A stretch of DNA of 64,000 nucleotides from Pseudomonadota bacterium (GTDB taxonomy: Bacteria; Pseudomonadota; Gammaproteobacteria; Steroidobacterales; Steroidobacteraceae), in contig JAJYUL010000012.1 in assembly GCA_021792555.1 (NCBI GenBank), forward strand, positions 17,462 to 81,461. Reading direction: 5' to 3'. Position numbers and translations under genes: made by a program. Below, piece by piece: positions 9,893-18,696 of this stretch. Position 1 is the stretch's first letter, and each line of letters begins with the position of its first letter. The notes under the pieces were generated by a model, which was given only the letters and a program-made list of their open reading frames with translations, ran no database searches and was not told the DNA's origin.

Positions 9893-12463
9893 TCAGCGCG
9901 GCACGCCGCCGCCGATGAGCCGCGCCAGATCAAGCAGCACGCGCGGCAGGGCGATATCGCTGCGGGCGAGCAGATAGCGTGTTTCCCAGTGCGGCTCGAA
10001 GCGCTCGAAGTAGGGGCGCATCTGCTCGAGATGCTCGAAATGCTCCCCGTGCGTAAACAGCAGGTGCCCGGCCCGCCGCCAAGCGGGCGCCAGCGGGCCG
10101 CGTTCGAGCCCCTCCAGGGGCACCAGGCCGAGATTGGCCCAGCGGTAGCCGTGCCCCCGCGCCCACAGCAGCGTCTCGAGCAGCAGGTAGCTCATCGTGC
10201 CGATGGGCACGTCGGGGTGCATACGGATCAGGTCGAGCGCGAGTTCTGCGCGCTCGCCGGCTTGCCACAGGTCGGCGAACGCGACTGCATTGTCGCCGCG
10301 GCGGATCACCGCGAGGGGGAAGTGGCGCAGGTAGCGCGGGGAGAAATGACCGACCGAGAAGCGCCGCTCGCCGGTGGCATGGCGAGCGAGCCACGCGTCT
10401 GACACGGTGCGCAGCTCGGCGAACAGCGGCCCGGGCGGCGGCGGCGGGTATACCTCGAAGGACAGACCGGCGCGGTGCGCGTGCTGCACGAGATGGCGCA
10501 GTCCGGCGCGCTGCGCGCCGTGCAGCGAGAACTGCGCGAGCGGGACGCGGGCCTCGGCGCCGAGCGGCAGCGGCGCGAGCCCGAGATCCTCGTAAGCGCT
10601 CAACCACTCGGGGCCGGTCTGATAAAACACCGGCTGACCGCCGTGCCGATCGGCGATCTGACAGAAGCGCCACGGCAGCTCCTCGGCTTCGGCGCGCGTG
10701 CCGACCGGATCGCCGAGCGCCACCCAGCTGCGCCCGGCGACTTGATACGTGAGGAATGCCTCACCGGAATCGGCGAACAGCAGACGCTTGTCGCCGCTCA
10801 GTACGGCGTTGGCGAGGCTCGTCTCGCCGCGGGCGATCAGGCGGCGGGCGCGAGACAGATCCACGCCGCTCGCGGCGGCCGGCTCCGGCGGGGTCGCCCG
10901 CAGCAGGTTGACCGCGAGGTAACCGGCGACGAGCAGCGCCGGCAGCAGCGCTGTGCGCAGCATCGGGCCGCCGCCTCCGGGCGCGCCGATCACCCACCAG
11001 TGGGATGTGCCGTGTTCGGTGAGCAGGCCCGTCCAGACGGCGAGCAGAATCACCCCGCCGATGGCCGTGATCCACACCGGGGTGAAGCGCTCATCGAGGA
11101 TGGCGGTGGGCCGGTAGAACGCATCGCGCCCCAGCCACAACACCAGCAGCACCAGAGCCAGCAGGGGGGTCTCCTCCACGAACAGTCCCTGCGCAAGCGA
11201 GATCAGCACGGCGAATGACAGCAGCCGGAACACGAGGTGGTAGGCCGAGCGAACCCGGCGGAACAGTGCGCGCGAGAGCAGCAGCAGGCCGACGCCGAGC
11301 ACGCTTGCGAGGAGTCCGGCGGCGATCGGCACTGCCGGCGGCAGTGCGCTGCGCAGCCACGGCAGGGATACCCTGACCGGCGGCCACATCGCTGCGACCA
11401 CGAGCAGCGCGCCGGCAAGGAACACCAGCGACCCTGCGATCTGCGGGGCAACCGGAGTCACCTGGGTCGCGGCCTGGTCGCGGGCGCGCGCCAGATCGTG
11501 CCGCCGCGCGGTGAGCTCCTGGTAGGCGAACAGCGCCGCACCGACCAGCAGGGGCGCGAGGTAATACACGGCGCGGAAGGCGAGCAGGGCGCCGAGCACC
11601 GAATCGGCCGGGGCATTGTGCAGCGCAAGCAGCATCACTGTTTCGAACACGCCGATCCCGCCCGGCACGTGGCTGATAATGCCGGCGGAAAGGGCAATCA
11701 CGTAACTGCCCATGAACGGCACCAGTCCGATGTGCGCCGCGGGCGGCAGCAGCCACCACAGCACCGAGCCCTCGACGCAAAGATCGAGCACGCTGAGCAG
11801 CGTCTGGGCACCGCCGAGCGCGAAGCCCGGGGCGCGCAGCGCCCAGCCGCGGATTTCGATCGCGCGGCGCGAGAGACCCGCCCACAGCACGTAGGCAGCC
11901 ACCGCGCCGAGCAGCACCGCGCCGGCGAGTCGGGTCCACTCGGTGCGCAGATGCAGCGCTGCGGCGGCCGCGCCCGGCGCAAACACGAGCGAGAGGCCCG
12001 CGATGCAGGTCAGGCCGAGCGCGATCGACAGGCTGTAGAAGACCGTGATGGTGGCCACTTCCACCGCGGTGATGCCCGCGACGGTGTACAGGCGCAGCCG
12101 GATCGCCCCGCCGGTGACGGCCGCGAAGCCGAGGTTGTGGCCGAACACTGCGGCGATGAACGAGGTGAACAGCACGCGCCCGTAATGCAGGCGCTTGCGC
12201 ACGTAGCGCAGCGCCAGCACGTCGTAGCCGCTGATCAGGCAGTAGCTGCCGGCCGTGAGCGCAAGCGCCGCCAGCACGTGAGCGCGGGGGATGCTGCGCA
12301 GGTGCACCAGGATGTCGGGGAGGCGCAGCCGCGCGAACTCATCGTGCAGCACGTAGCCGGCCGCGCCGAGCACGATCAGCGCGGCGAGCGGGCCGAGCCA
12401 GCGCAGCAGCTCAAGGACGCCGATGGCGCGCGCGTCCGAGCCTGCGGCCGCCGGCTTCGGCAC
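9893..12463 (-). CDS. mprF: Bifunctional phosphatidylglycerol lysyltransferase/flippase MprF
   Basis: MprF aminoacylates phosphatidylglycerol from a charged tRNA and flips the product to the outer leaflet, lowering surface negative charge and raising resistance to cationic peptides. The 856-residue length is typical. Residues about 20-530 hold a dozen or more membrane segments, including the flippase signature SAGIISHVPGGIGVFETVML. The C-terminal third is the soluble transferase (DUF2156-type): VALGDPVGTRAEAEELPWRF, GLRHLVQHAHRAGLSFEVY and GTMSYLLLETLLWARGHGYR. Whether lysine or alanine is transferred cannot be read from sequence. It is separated from ettA by 88 bp. Confidence 0.92.
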   Translation of the reverse strand: MPKPAAAGSDARAIGVLELLRWLGPLAALIVLGAAGYVLHDEFARLRLPDILVHLRSIPRAHVLAALALTAGSYCLISGYDVLALRYVRKRLHYGRVLFTSFIAAVFGHNLGFAAVTGGAIRLRLYTVAGITAVEVATITVFYSLSIALGLTCIAGLSLVFAPGAAAAALHLRTEWTRLAGAVLLGAVAAYVLWAGLSRRAIEIRGWALRAPGFALGGAQTLLSVLDLCVEGSVLWWLLPPAAHIGLVPFMGSYVIALSAGIISHVPGGIGVFETVMLLALHNAPADSVLGALLAFRAVYYLAPLLVGAALFAYQELTARRHDLARARDQAATQVTPVAPQIAGSLVFLAGALLVVAAMWPPVRVSLPWLRSALPPAVPIAAGLLASVLGVGLLLLSRALFRRVRSAYHLVFRLLSFAVLISLAQGLFVEETPLLALVLLVLWLGRDAFYRPTAILDERFTPVWITAIGGVILLAVWTGLLTEHGTSHWWVIGAPGGGGPMLRTALLPALLVAGYLAVNLLRATPPEPAAASGVDLSRARRLIARGETSLANAVLSGDKRLLFADSGEAFLTYQVAGRSWVALGDPVGTRAEAEELPWRFCQIADRHGGQPVFYQTGPEWLSAYEDLGLAPLPLGAEARVPLAQFSLHGAQRAGLRHLVQHAHRAGLSFEVYPPPPPGPLFAELRTVSDAWLARHATGERRFSVGHFSPRYLRHFPLAVIRRGDNAVAFADLWQAGERAELALDLIRMHPDVPIGTMSYLLLETLLWARGHGYRWANLGLVPLEGLERGPLAPAWRRAGHLLFTHGEHFEHLEQMRPYFERFEPHWETRYLLARSDIALPRVLLDLARLIGGGVPR

Positions 12464-12551
12464 TAGCGCCTCCCGGCTCGGGGCGCAGCGACCGGCCGGC
12501 GCCGTGCGGCGGTTTGCTGATCGGGCTTAGGCACGGACCGACATCGAACTC

Positions 12552-14225
12552 TCAGCGCGTGAGCGGCTTGTAGCGGATCCGATGCGGCTGGGCGGCAGCC
12601 TCGCCCTTGCGCCGCTTGAAGTCCTCGACGTACTCCTGATAGTTGCCCTCGAACCACACCACTTGCGAGTCGCCCTCGAAGGCCAGGATGTGCGTGGCGA
12701 TGCGATCGAGAAACCAGCGGTCATGGGAGATGACCACCGCGCACCCGGGGAAGTTCACGAGCGCCTCCTCCAGAGCGCGCAGCGTCTCGACATCGAGATC
12801 GTTGGTCGGCTCATCGAGCAGCAGCACGTTGCCGCCGGAGCTGAGGACCTTGGCCAGGTGCACCCGGTTGCGTTCGCCTCCGGAGAGCTCGCCGATCGTC
12901 TGCTGCTGTTGCGTGCCCTTGAAGTTGAACCGTCCGACGTAGCTGCGCGAGGGCGTTTCGTAATTGCCCACCTTGATCATGTCGAGTCCGCCGGAGATCT
13001 CCTCCCAGACCGTTTTGCGGTCATCGAGCGACTGGCGCGATTGATCGACGTACGCGAGCTTCACGGTCGGCCCGATGCGGACCTGTCCGGCATCGGGCTT
13101 CTCGGCGCCCGTCAGCATGCGGAACAGCGTCGTCTTGCCCGCGCCGTTCGGTCCGATGATGCCGACGATGCCGCCGCGAGGCAGACTGAACGACAGATTG
13201 TCGATCAGCAGCCGCTCGCCGAAGCCCTTGCGCAGCCCCTCGGCTTCGATCACCTGATCGCCGAGGCGCTCGCCCGGCGGGATGTAGATCTCGTTGGTTT
13301 CGTTGCGCTGCTGGAATTCCCGCGAGGCGAGCTCCTCGTAGCGCTGCAGGCGCGCCTTGCTCTTGGCCTGGCGCGCCTTGGGGTTCTGGCGGACCCATTC
13401 GAGCTCGTGCTCGAGCGTCTTGCGCAGCGCCTCGCGCTCGCGCTCCTCGACGCGCAGCCGCTGCTCCTTCTGCTCGAGCCAGGAGGAGTAGTTGCCGTGC
13501 CAGGGAATGCCGTGTCCGCGATCGAGCTCGAGGATCCACTCGGCCACGTTGTCGAGGAAGTAGCGGTCATGCGTGACGGCGATGACGGTGCTCGGGTACT
13601 GCTCGAGATAGCGCTCGAGCCAGGCAATCGACTCGGCGTCGAGGTGATTGGTCGGCTCATCGAGCAGCAGCATGTCCGGGGCCGACAGCAGCAGACGGCA
13701 CAGCGCCACGCGGCGCTTCTCGCCACCGGAGAGGGTGGCGATCCTGGCGTCCCACGGCGGCAGGCGGAGCGCGTCGGCCGCGATATCGAGCTTGCGCTCG
13801 AGCTCCCAGCCGCCCGCCGCGTCGATCGCGTCCTGCAGTCTGGCCTGCTCGGCGAGCAGCGCATTCATCTGCTCCTCGCCCATCGGCTCGGCGAAGCGGT
13901 CGCTCAGGCGGTTGAATGCCTCGACCAGGCCCAGCGTATCGCCCACGCCCTCCATGACGGTGGTGCGCACGTCGCTGTGCGGATCGAGCTGCGGCTCCTG
14001 CGGCAGGTAGCCGATGCGGATGCCGGCCTGGGGCCGGGCCTCGCCGTCGATTTCGGTGTCGATCCCCGCCATGATCTTCAGCAAGGTCGACTTGCCCGAG
14101 CCGTTCAGGCCGAGCACGCCGATCTTGGCGCCGGGGAAGAAGGACAGGCTGATGTCGCGGAGGATGACGCGCTTCGGCGGCACCACCTTCGACACACGAT
14201 TCATCGTATAAATGTACTGGGCCAT
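12552..14225 (-). CDS. ettA: Energy-dependent translational throttle ATPase EttA
   Basis: EttA is a ribosome-binding ABC-F ATPase that gates the first elongation cycles according to the ATP/ADP ratio. It has no membrane domain. The start at 14225 (MAQYIYTMNRV) gives 557 residues, the family's usual size. It has two ABC cassettes: Walker A GLNGSGKST and GPNGAGKTT, signatures LSGGEKRR and LSGGERNR, Walker B LLLDEPTNHLD and LLLDEPTNDLD. Between them is the charged P-site tRNA-interaction motif with an arm (EWVRQNPKARQAKSKARLQR). It is divergent from glyA, with 226 bp between the two starts. Confidence 0.96.
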   Translation of the reverse strand: MAQYIYTMNRVSKVVPPKRVILRDISLSFFPGAKIGVLGLNGSGKSTLLKIMAGIDTEIDGEARPQAGIRIGYLPQEPQLDPHSDVRTTVMEGVGDTLGLVEAFNRLSDRFAEPMGEEQMNALLAEQARLQDAIDAAGGWELERKLDIAADALRLPPWDARIATLSGGEKRRVALCRLLLSAPDMLLLDEPTNHLDAESIAWLERYLEQYPSTVIAVTHDRYFLDNVAEWILELDRGHGIPWHGNYSSWLEQKEQRLRVEEREREALRKTLEHELEWVRQNPKARQAKSKARLQRYEELASREFQQRNETNEIYIPPGERLGDQVIEAEGLRKGFGERLLIDNLSFSLPRGGIVGIIGPNGAGKTTLFRMLTGAEKPDAGQVRIGPTVKLAYVDQSRQSLDDRKTVWEEISGGLDMIKVGNYETPSRSYVGRFNFKGTQQQQTIGELSGGERNRVHLAKVLSSGGNVLLLDEPTNDLDVETLRALEEALVNFPGCAVVISHDRWFLDRIATHILAFEGDSQVVWFEGNYQEYVEDFKRRKGEAAAQPHRIRYKPLTR

Positions 14226-14355
14226 GCAATCTCTGCAGCGGATGGGTGAGGCGATCCGGGCGCCTGGTGCGCCCAGGGCGGCATTATCGCCCGAGCGCGC
14301 CGGACTTGGGCAGAGAGTGCGCCGGGCAGCGGCCGGGCCGCCCTCGGGCGCAGGC

Positions 14356-14384
14356 CTGCTGCGGGCCCATCGCTCCGGTACAAT
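14356..14384 (+). promoter_or_regulatory. Possible sigma-70 promoter for glyA
   Basis: TACAAT at 14379-14384 is a good -10 hexamer 67 bp before the glyA start. CTGCTG at 14356-14361 stands at the right 17-bp spacing but is a poor -35. The rest of the ettA-glyA gap (14226-14451) shows no riboswitch-like element. Confidence 0.35.
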
Positions 14385-14451
14385 TCGCATTCCTGCCGCG
14401 CCTGGTAGGGCCCGCGCGAGCGCGGCTCGCGCCCATCAGTAGAGGCTTCGC

Positions 14452-15711
14452 ATGTTCGCAAAATCCCAGGATATTCGCAGTTTTGACCCCGAGCTGGCCC
14501 GGGCCATCGATGGCGAGCGGCGCCGGCAGGAGGAGCACATCGAGCTCATCGCCTCGGAGAACTACGCCAGTCCGCGCGTGCTCGAGGCTCAAGGCTCGGT
14601 GCTCACCAACAAGTACGCGGAAGGCTATCCGGGCAAGCGCTACTACGGGGGGTGCGAGTACGTGGACATCGCCGAGCGGCTGGCGATCGAGCGCGCCAAG
14701 AAGCTCTTCGGGGCCGCCTACGCCAATGTGCAGCCGCATTCGGGCTCGCAGGCCAACGCCGCCGCCTACTTCGCGCTGCTGCAGCCCGGGGATCCCATTC
14801 TCGGCATGAGCCTGGACCACGGTGGGCACCTGACCCATGGGGCGCGCGTCAATTTCTCGGGCAAATTCTTCCGCGCCGCCCAGTACGGCATTCGTCCCGA
14901 TACCGGGGAGATCGACTACGAGCAGGTCGGAAGGCTCGCCGCCGAGCATCGCCCGAAGATGATCATCGCCGGGTTCTCGGCCTATTCGCGCGTGGTCGAC
15001 TGGGCCCGGTTCGCCGAGATCGCCAAGGGCGTCGGGGCATATCTGGTGGTGGACATGGCGCACGTCGCCGGCCTGGTCGCCGCAGGTGTCTATCCCAGTC
15101 CGGTGCCGCACGCGGACGTCGTCACGACCACGACGCACAAGACGCTGCGCGGGCCGCGCGGTGGACTGATTCTCGCGCGGTCCAACGAGGAGATCGAAAA
15201 GAAGCTCAACTCGCTGGTCTTCCCCGGCACCCAGGGCGGCCCGCTGATGCACGTCATCGCGGCCAAGGCGGTCGCGCTGCTCGAGGCGCTGCAGCCGCAA
15301 TTCGTGGACTATCAGCGTCAGGTGGTCGCCAACGCCCGCGCCATGGCGGCACGCCTGAAAACGAGGGGGTACGACATCGTCTCCGGCGGCACCGACAATC
15401 ACCTGTTTCTGCTCAGCCTCATCGGGCGCGAGATCACCGGCAAGGATGCCGATGCCGCGCTCGGGAAGGCCAATATCACGGTCAACAAGAACGCCGTGCC
15501 GAACGATCCGCGCCCGCCGTCGGTGAGCAGCGGCCTGCGCATTGGCACTCCCGCCTCGACCACGCGCGGGTTCAAGGAGGCCGAGGTCGAGCGTGTGGCC
15601 GACCTGGTTGCCGACGTGCTTGATGCGAGCGGGGAGGCGGCGGTCATCGAGCGCGTGCGCGGTGAAGTGCTCGAGCTTTGCGGCCGCTTCCCGGTCTACG
15701 AGACGGCGTGA
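14452..15711 (+). CDS. glyA: Serine hydroxymethyltransferase GlyA
   Basis: GlyA interconverts serine and glycine with tetrahydrofolate, the main source of one-carbon units. The 419-residue length is standard. Visible motifs are [20 protein letters not shown] near the N-terminus, the PLP-lysine loop [15 protein letters not shown] (Lys in HKT), and [20 protein letters not shown] in the substrate region. It is followed 32 bp later by nrdR, a pairing common in Gammaproteobacteria. folD, which uses its methylene-tetrahydrofolate, is also in this window. Confidence 0.97.
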   Translation: MFAKSQDIRSFDPELARAIDGERRRQEEHIELIASENYASPRVLEAQGSVLTNKYAEGYPGKRYYGGCEYVDIAERLAIERAKKLFGAAYANVQPHSGSQANAAAYFALLQPGDPILGMSLDHGGHLTHGARVNFSGKFFRAAQYGIRPDTGEIDYEQVGRLAAEHRPKMIIAGFSAYSRVVDWARFAEIAKGVGAYLVVDMAHVAGLVAAGVYPSPVPHADVVTTTTHKTLRGPRGGLILARSNEEIEKKLNSLVFPGTQGGPLMHVIAAKAVALLEALQPQFVDYQRQVVANARAMAARLKTRGYDIVSGGTDNHLFLLSLIGREITGKDADAALGKANITVNKNAVPNDPRPPSVSSGLRIGTPASTTRGFKEAEVERVADLVADVLDASGEAAVIERVRGEVLELCGRFPVYETA

Positions 15712-15743
15712 GCGGGCCGGGACCGCAGACGGGACGCTGAAAC

Positions 15744-16316
15744 ATGCATTGTCCGTTCTGCGGTCACGTCGAGACCAAGGTGACCGACTCGCGCCTGGCG
15801 AGCGATGGCGGCCAGATCCGCCGGCGGCGCGAATGCCTGGCCTGCGGCGAGCGGTTCACGACGTTCGAGACCCCCGAGCTGGTGATGCCGATGGTCATCA
15901 AGGGCGATCGGCGCCGTGAAGCGTTCGATGAGGCCAAGCTGCGCGCGGGCATGGTGAAGGCGCTGGAGAAGCGTCCCGTGGCGCGCGCGGCGATCGATGC
16001 GGCGGTCAGCCACATCACCCACCGGGTGCGCACGCTCGGGGAGCGGGAAATCGCCTCCGGCGCAATCGGCGAGCTGGTCATGGAGGAGCTGCGCCAGCTC
16101 GATGAAGTGGCTTATGTGCGCTTTGCCTCGGTGTATCGTCACTTCGAGGACGTCGAGGCATTTCACGAGGAGATCCGCAAGCTGCGCGATGCGCGTGCGC
16201 CGCAGCCTTCCCGCCCGCGCAAACGCACGCCCGCCCCCGGAGCGGCTCGCGAGCAGCTCTCGCTGCTGCCGCCGGAGCCGCCGCCGGACCGCGAGGGCGG
16301 CGGCGAGGCGAAGTGA
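15744..16316 (+). CDS. nrdR: Transcriptional repressor NrdR
   Basis: NrdR represses ribonucleotide reductase genes when dATP is high. Cys3, Cys6, Cys31 and Cys34 form the zinc ribbon (MHCPFC ... CLAC), followed by the DNA-contact segment [16 protein letters not shown] and an ATP-cone ([20 protein letters not shown]). At 190 residues it is longer than the usual 150-160: after the ATP-cone there is an Arg/Pro-rich tail of about 35 residues of no recognised function. The stop overlaps the ribD start, placing NrdR at the head of the riboflavin genes as in many Proteobacteria. Confidence 0.96.
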   Translation: MHCPFCGHVETKVTDSRLASDGGQIRRRRECLACGERFTTFETPELVMPMVIKGDRRREAFDEAKLRAGMVKALEKRPVARAAIDAAVSHITHRVRTLGEREIASGAIGELVMEELRQLDEVAYVRFASVYRHFEDVEAFHEEIRKLRDARAPQPSRPRKRTPAPGAAREQLSLLPPEPPPDREGGGEAK

Positions 16317-17452
16317 GCGGGGGCATGTTCTCGGAATTTGACTGCAGCGCGATGGCTCGCGCGCTCGAGCTCGCCGCGCGCGGCCTCGAGACGGCGCACC
16401 CGAACCCCAGGGTCGGGTGCGTCATCGCGCAAGGCGAGCGTATCGTCGGGGAGGGCTGGCACGTGCGGGCCGGAGAGCCGCATGCGGAAGTGCATGCTCT
16501 GCGGGCGGCGGGGGCGGCCGCTGCCGGAGCAACCGCCTACGTCACGCTCGAGCCCTGCAGCCATCATGGCCGTACCCCGCCGTGCGTGCAGGCATTGCTT
16601 GCGGCGCACGTCGCACGGGTCGTGTTCGCGGTCGCCGACCCCAACCCCCGCGTCAACGGTGAAGGTGCGCGCCTGCTCGGCGAGCAGGGGGTGCGGGTCG
16701 AGCAGGGGCTCCTTGAGGCCGAGGCAGCGGAACTCAACGCGGGATTCCTGAAGCGGATGCGCACGGGGCGTCCGTGGGTGCGCGTGAAGCTCGCCATGAG
16801 TCTCGATGGACGCACCGCGCTCGGCAACGGCGAGAGCCACTGGATTACCGGCGCCTCCGCGCGGGAGGACGTGCAGCGTTGGCGGGCGCGCAGCGGCGCG
16901 GTCATGACCGGCATCGGCACGGTCCTCGCGGATGATCCGCGCCTCGATGTGCGCTTGCCCGAACCGCCCGGCGGCCTGCGCCCGCCGCTGCTGCGCGTGG
17001 TGATGGATTCGCATCTGCGCACGCCGCCGGCGGCGCGCCTGTTTGCGATCCCAGGGGAAGTGCTGCTGGTCAGTACCCCACCGCGGGCGGCGGAGGCCGG
17101 CGGATACGCCGCTCGCCGCGCCGCCCTCGCCTCACGCGCCACGCTCGAAGCCATCGAAGCCGATGCGGACGGGCGCGTGCCGCCCGCGGTGCTCCTCGAG
17201 CATCTCGGTCGCCGTGAAATCAATGAGTTATGGGTGGAGGCCGGCCCTCGCCTGGCCGGCGCGCTGCTCGCTGCGCAACTCGTGGACGAACTGGTTCTGT
17301 ACATCGCTCCGCGGCTGCTTGGGCCGCAGGGCCGGCCGCTGGCCGAGCTGCCTGCCCTCGGCAGGCTGCAGGATTCCCCGTGGTTTGTCATGATGGACGT
17401 CCGGCAAGTCGGGACGGACCTGCGGCTGCGCCTGCGGCCGCAGCAGCGCTGA
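16313..17452 (+). CDS. ribD: Bifunctional riboflavin deaminase/reductase RibD
   Basis: RibD performs the second and third steps of riboflavin synthesis: deamination of the pyrimidine, then reduction of the ribose chain. The N-terminal deaminase has the zinc motif HAEVHAL and [11 protein letters not shown]. The C-terminal reductase has [20 protein letters not shown] and a Rossmann-like end. The length is 379 residues from the GTG at 16313, which overlaps the nrdR stop. An in-frame ATG at 16325 is an alternative that trims four residues. Both catalytic domains look complete. Confidence 0.95.
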   Translation: MSGGMFSEFDCSAMARALELAARGLETAHPNPRVGCVIAQGERIVGEGWHVRAGEPHAEVHALRAAGAAAAGATAYVTLEPCSHHGRTPPCVQALLAAHVARVVFAVADPNPRVNGEGARLLGEQGVRVEQGLLEAEAAELNAGFLKRMRTGRPWVRVKLAMSLDGRTALGNGESHWITGASAREDVQRWRARSGAVMTGIGTVLADDPRLDVRLPEPPGGLRPPLLRVVMDSHLRTPPAARLFAIPGEVLLVSTPPRAAEAGGYAARRAALASRATLEAIEADADGRVPPAVLLEHLGRREINELWVEAGPRLAGALLAAQLVDELVLYIAPRLLGPQGRPLAELPALGRLQDSPWFVMMDVRQVGTDLRLRLRPQQR

Positions 17453-17470
17453 GCAACGAGGGGCAGAGCA

Positions 17471-18082
17471 GTGTTTACCGGTATCGTGCAGGACGTGGGG
17501 CGCTTGGTCTCGCGCGAGAATCGCCGCGGGGATCAGCGCATGGGATTTGCCTTCGAGCATCTCGAGTCCGCAGGACTGCGGATCGGGGACAGCATCTGCG
17601 TGCAGGGCTGCTGTCTGACGGTCGTGGAGCTGCAAAGCGGCGGCTTTCTCGCCGATGTGTCGCGCGAGACGCTCAGGCTTACCACTCTGCGCAAGCTGCA
17701 GCTCGGCGCGCGCGTCAATCTGGAGCCGGCGCTGAAGGCGGGCGATCCGCTCGGCGGGCATCTGGTGACCGGACACGTCGATGGCCTGGCCCAGGTGGTC
17801 GAGATCTACGATGAGGCGCGCTCGAGCGTCGTGGATCTGGCGCTGGCCGACGAGGACCTCGTGCGCTACGTCGCGCGCAAGGGATCGATCGCCGTCGACG
17901 GCGTGAGCCTCACCGTCAACATGGTGCACAGCACGATCTTTCGGGTGAATCTCATTCCCCACACGCGCGAGGTCACCACCCTGGGCGAGCTCGAGCGCGA
18001 TGATTTCGTCAACATCGAAGTGGATCTGATGGCCCGCTACGCCGAGCGGCTGCTCGAGAGCCGGCAGACCGAGGACGCCTGA
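17471..18082 (+). CDS. ribE: Riboflavin synthase alpha chain RibE
   Basis: Riboflavin synthase dismutates two molecules of 6,7-dimethyl-8-ribityllumazine to riboflavin, the last step of the pathway. The 203-residue product has the two tandem lumazine-binding barrels: MFTGIVQDVGRL with SICVQGCCLTV in the first, and GGHLVTGHVDG with SIAVDGVSLTVN in the second. The GTG start at 17471 is fixed by the universally conserved MFTGIV beginning. The stop overlaps the next gene's ATG. Confidence 0.96.
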   Translation: MFTGIVQDVGRLVSRENRRGDQRMGFAFEHLESAGLRIGDSICVQGCCLTVVELQSGGFLADVSRETLRLTTLRKLQLGARVNLEPALKAGDPLGGHLVTGHVDGLAQVVEIYDEARSSVVDLALADEDLVRYVARKGSIAVDGVSLTVNMVHSTIFRVNLIPHTREVTTLGELERDDFVNIEVDLMARYAERLLESRQTEDA

Positions 18083-18609
18083 TGCGCGCCGCAGCGCGGC
18101 TCCTGGCGGCTCTCGCGTTGGGGTTGGCGCTGCCGGCGGCCGCCGCAACCGCCGTGATCGGCGCGCCGCGCATCGGCCAGAGGGCGCCGGCGCTGATCGT
18201 GCGCGAGTTCGGCGGTCGGCAGTTCAATCTGGCCGACGAGCGCGGCCACGTGGTGTTGGTGAGCTTGTGGGCCACCTGGTGCTCCCCCTGCCATGCGGAA
18301 ATGCCGGTGTTGCAGGCGTTTTACCGGCGCTTCCATCCGCGCGGCCTCGAGCTCATCGCCCTCAGCATCGATCAGTCGGCGAGTCGCGCGCGGGTCCGTC
18401 AGGCGCTGCGCGGCTTTACGTATCCGGCCGCGCTCGCCCGCACGGCGCGTGTGGACGGGTTCGGCGAGCCGCTCGCCGTGCCGATGACCTACGTCATCGA
18501 CGCACAAGGGGTGGTGCGTGCCAGGCTCCTCGGCGGACTTTCTGGGGTGACCCGGCGGCAGCTCGATCAGGTCGTGGCGCCTCTGCTGGCCGCGGCGCGG
18601 CGCGGCTAG
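18082..18609 (+). CDS. TlpA-like periplasmic thioredoxin
   Basis: A 175-residue exported thiol-disulfide protein of the TlpA/ResA redoxin family. A signal peptide (about 1-22, Ala/Leu-rich with AAAAT at its end) precedes a thioredoxin fold. The active site is WATWCSPCHAEMPVL (CSPC), followed by LELIALSIDQS and the cis-Pro segment AVPMTYVIDAQG. The usual cytochrome-maturation neighbours are absent; the gene is inserted between ribE and ribBX and coupled to ribE by a stop/start overlap. A role in reducing periplasmic disulfides or metal centres is likely, but its partner is unknown. Confidence 0.82.
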   Translation: MRAAARLLAALALGLALPAAAATAVIGAPRIGQRAPALIVREFGGRQFNLADERGHVVLVSLWATWCSPCHAEMPVLQAFYRRFHPRGLELIALSIDQSASRARVRQALRGFTYPAALARTARVDGFGEPLAVPMTYVIDAQGVVRARLLGGLSGVTRRQLDQVVAPLLAAARRG

Positions 18610-18613
18610 GGGT

Positions 18614-18631
18614 GGCGCCCCAGGGGGCGCC
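18614..18631 (+). terminator. GC-only hairpin between tlpA-like gene and ribBX
   Basis: GGCGCCCC and GGGGCGCC form an 8-bp perfect inverted repeat just after the tlpA-like stop codon. No U-tract follows. It may be a weak terminator or an mRNA-stabilising stem. Confidence 0.35.
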
Positions 18632-18662
18632 GGATGCGCCTCGGGGAAAACCGTCCGCACGG

Positions 18663-18668
18663 TATACT
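18663..18668 (+). promoter_or_regulatory. Possible -10 box ahead of ribBX
   Basis: TATACT sits 28 bp before the ribBX start and just after the GC hairpin. No convincing -35 hexamer is seen. It suggests that ribBX-ribH-nusB-thiL may have its own promoter. Confidence 0.3.
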
Positions 18669-18696
18669 AGTGGGCCCCACGCACCAGGTGCGCCCA

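Noticed and set aside
12582..14249. Long plus-strand open frame opposite ettA
   Set aside because: Mirror of conserved ABC-F codons; no family resemblance.
14226..14451. Glycine or other riboswitch upstream of glyA
   Set aside because: No conserved aptamer core was recognised in the 226-bp gap, part of which must also serve divergent ettA.
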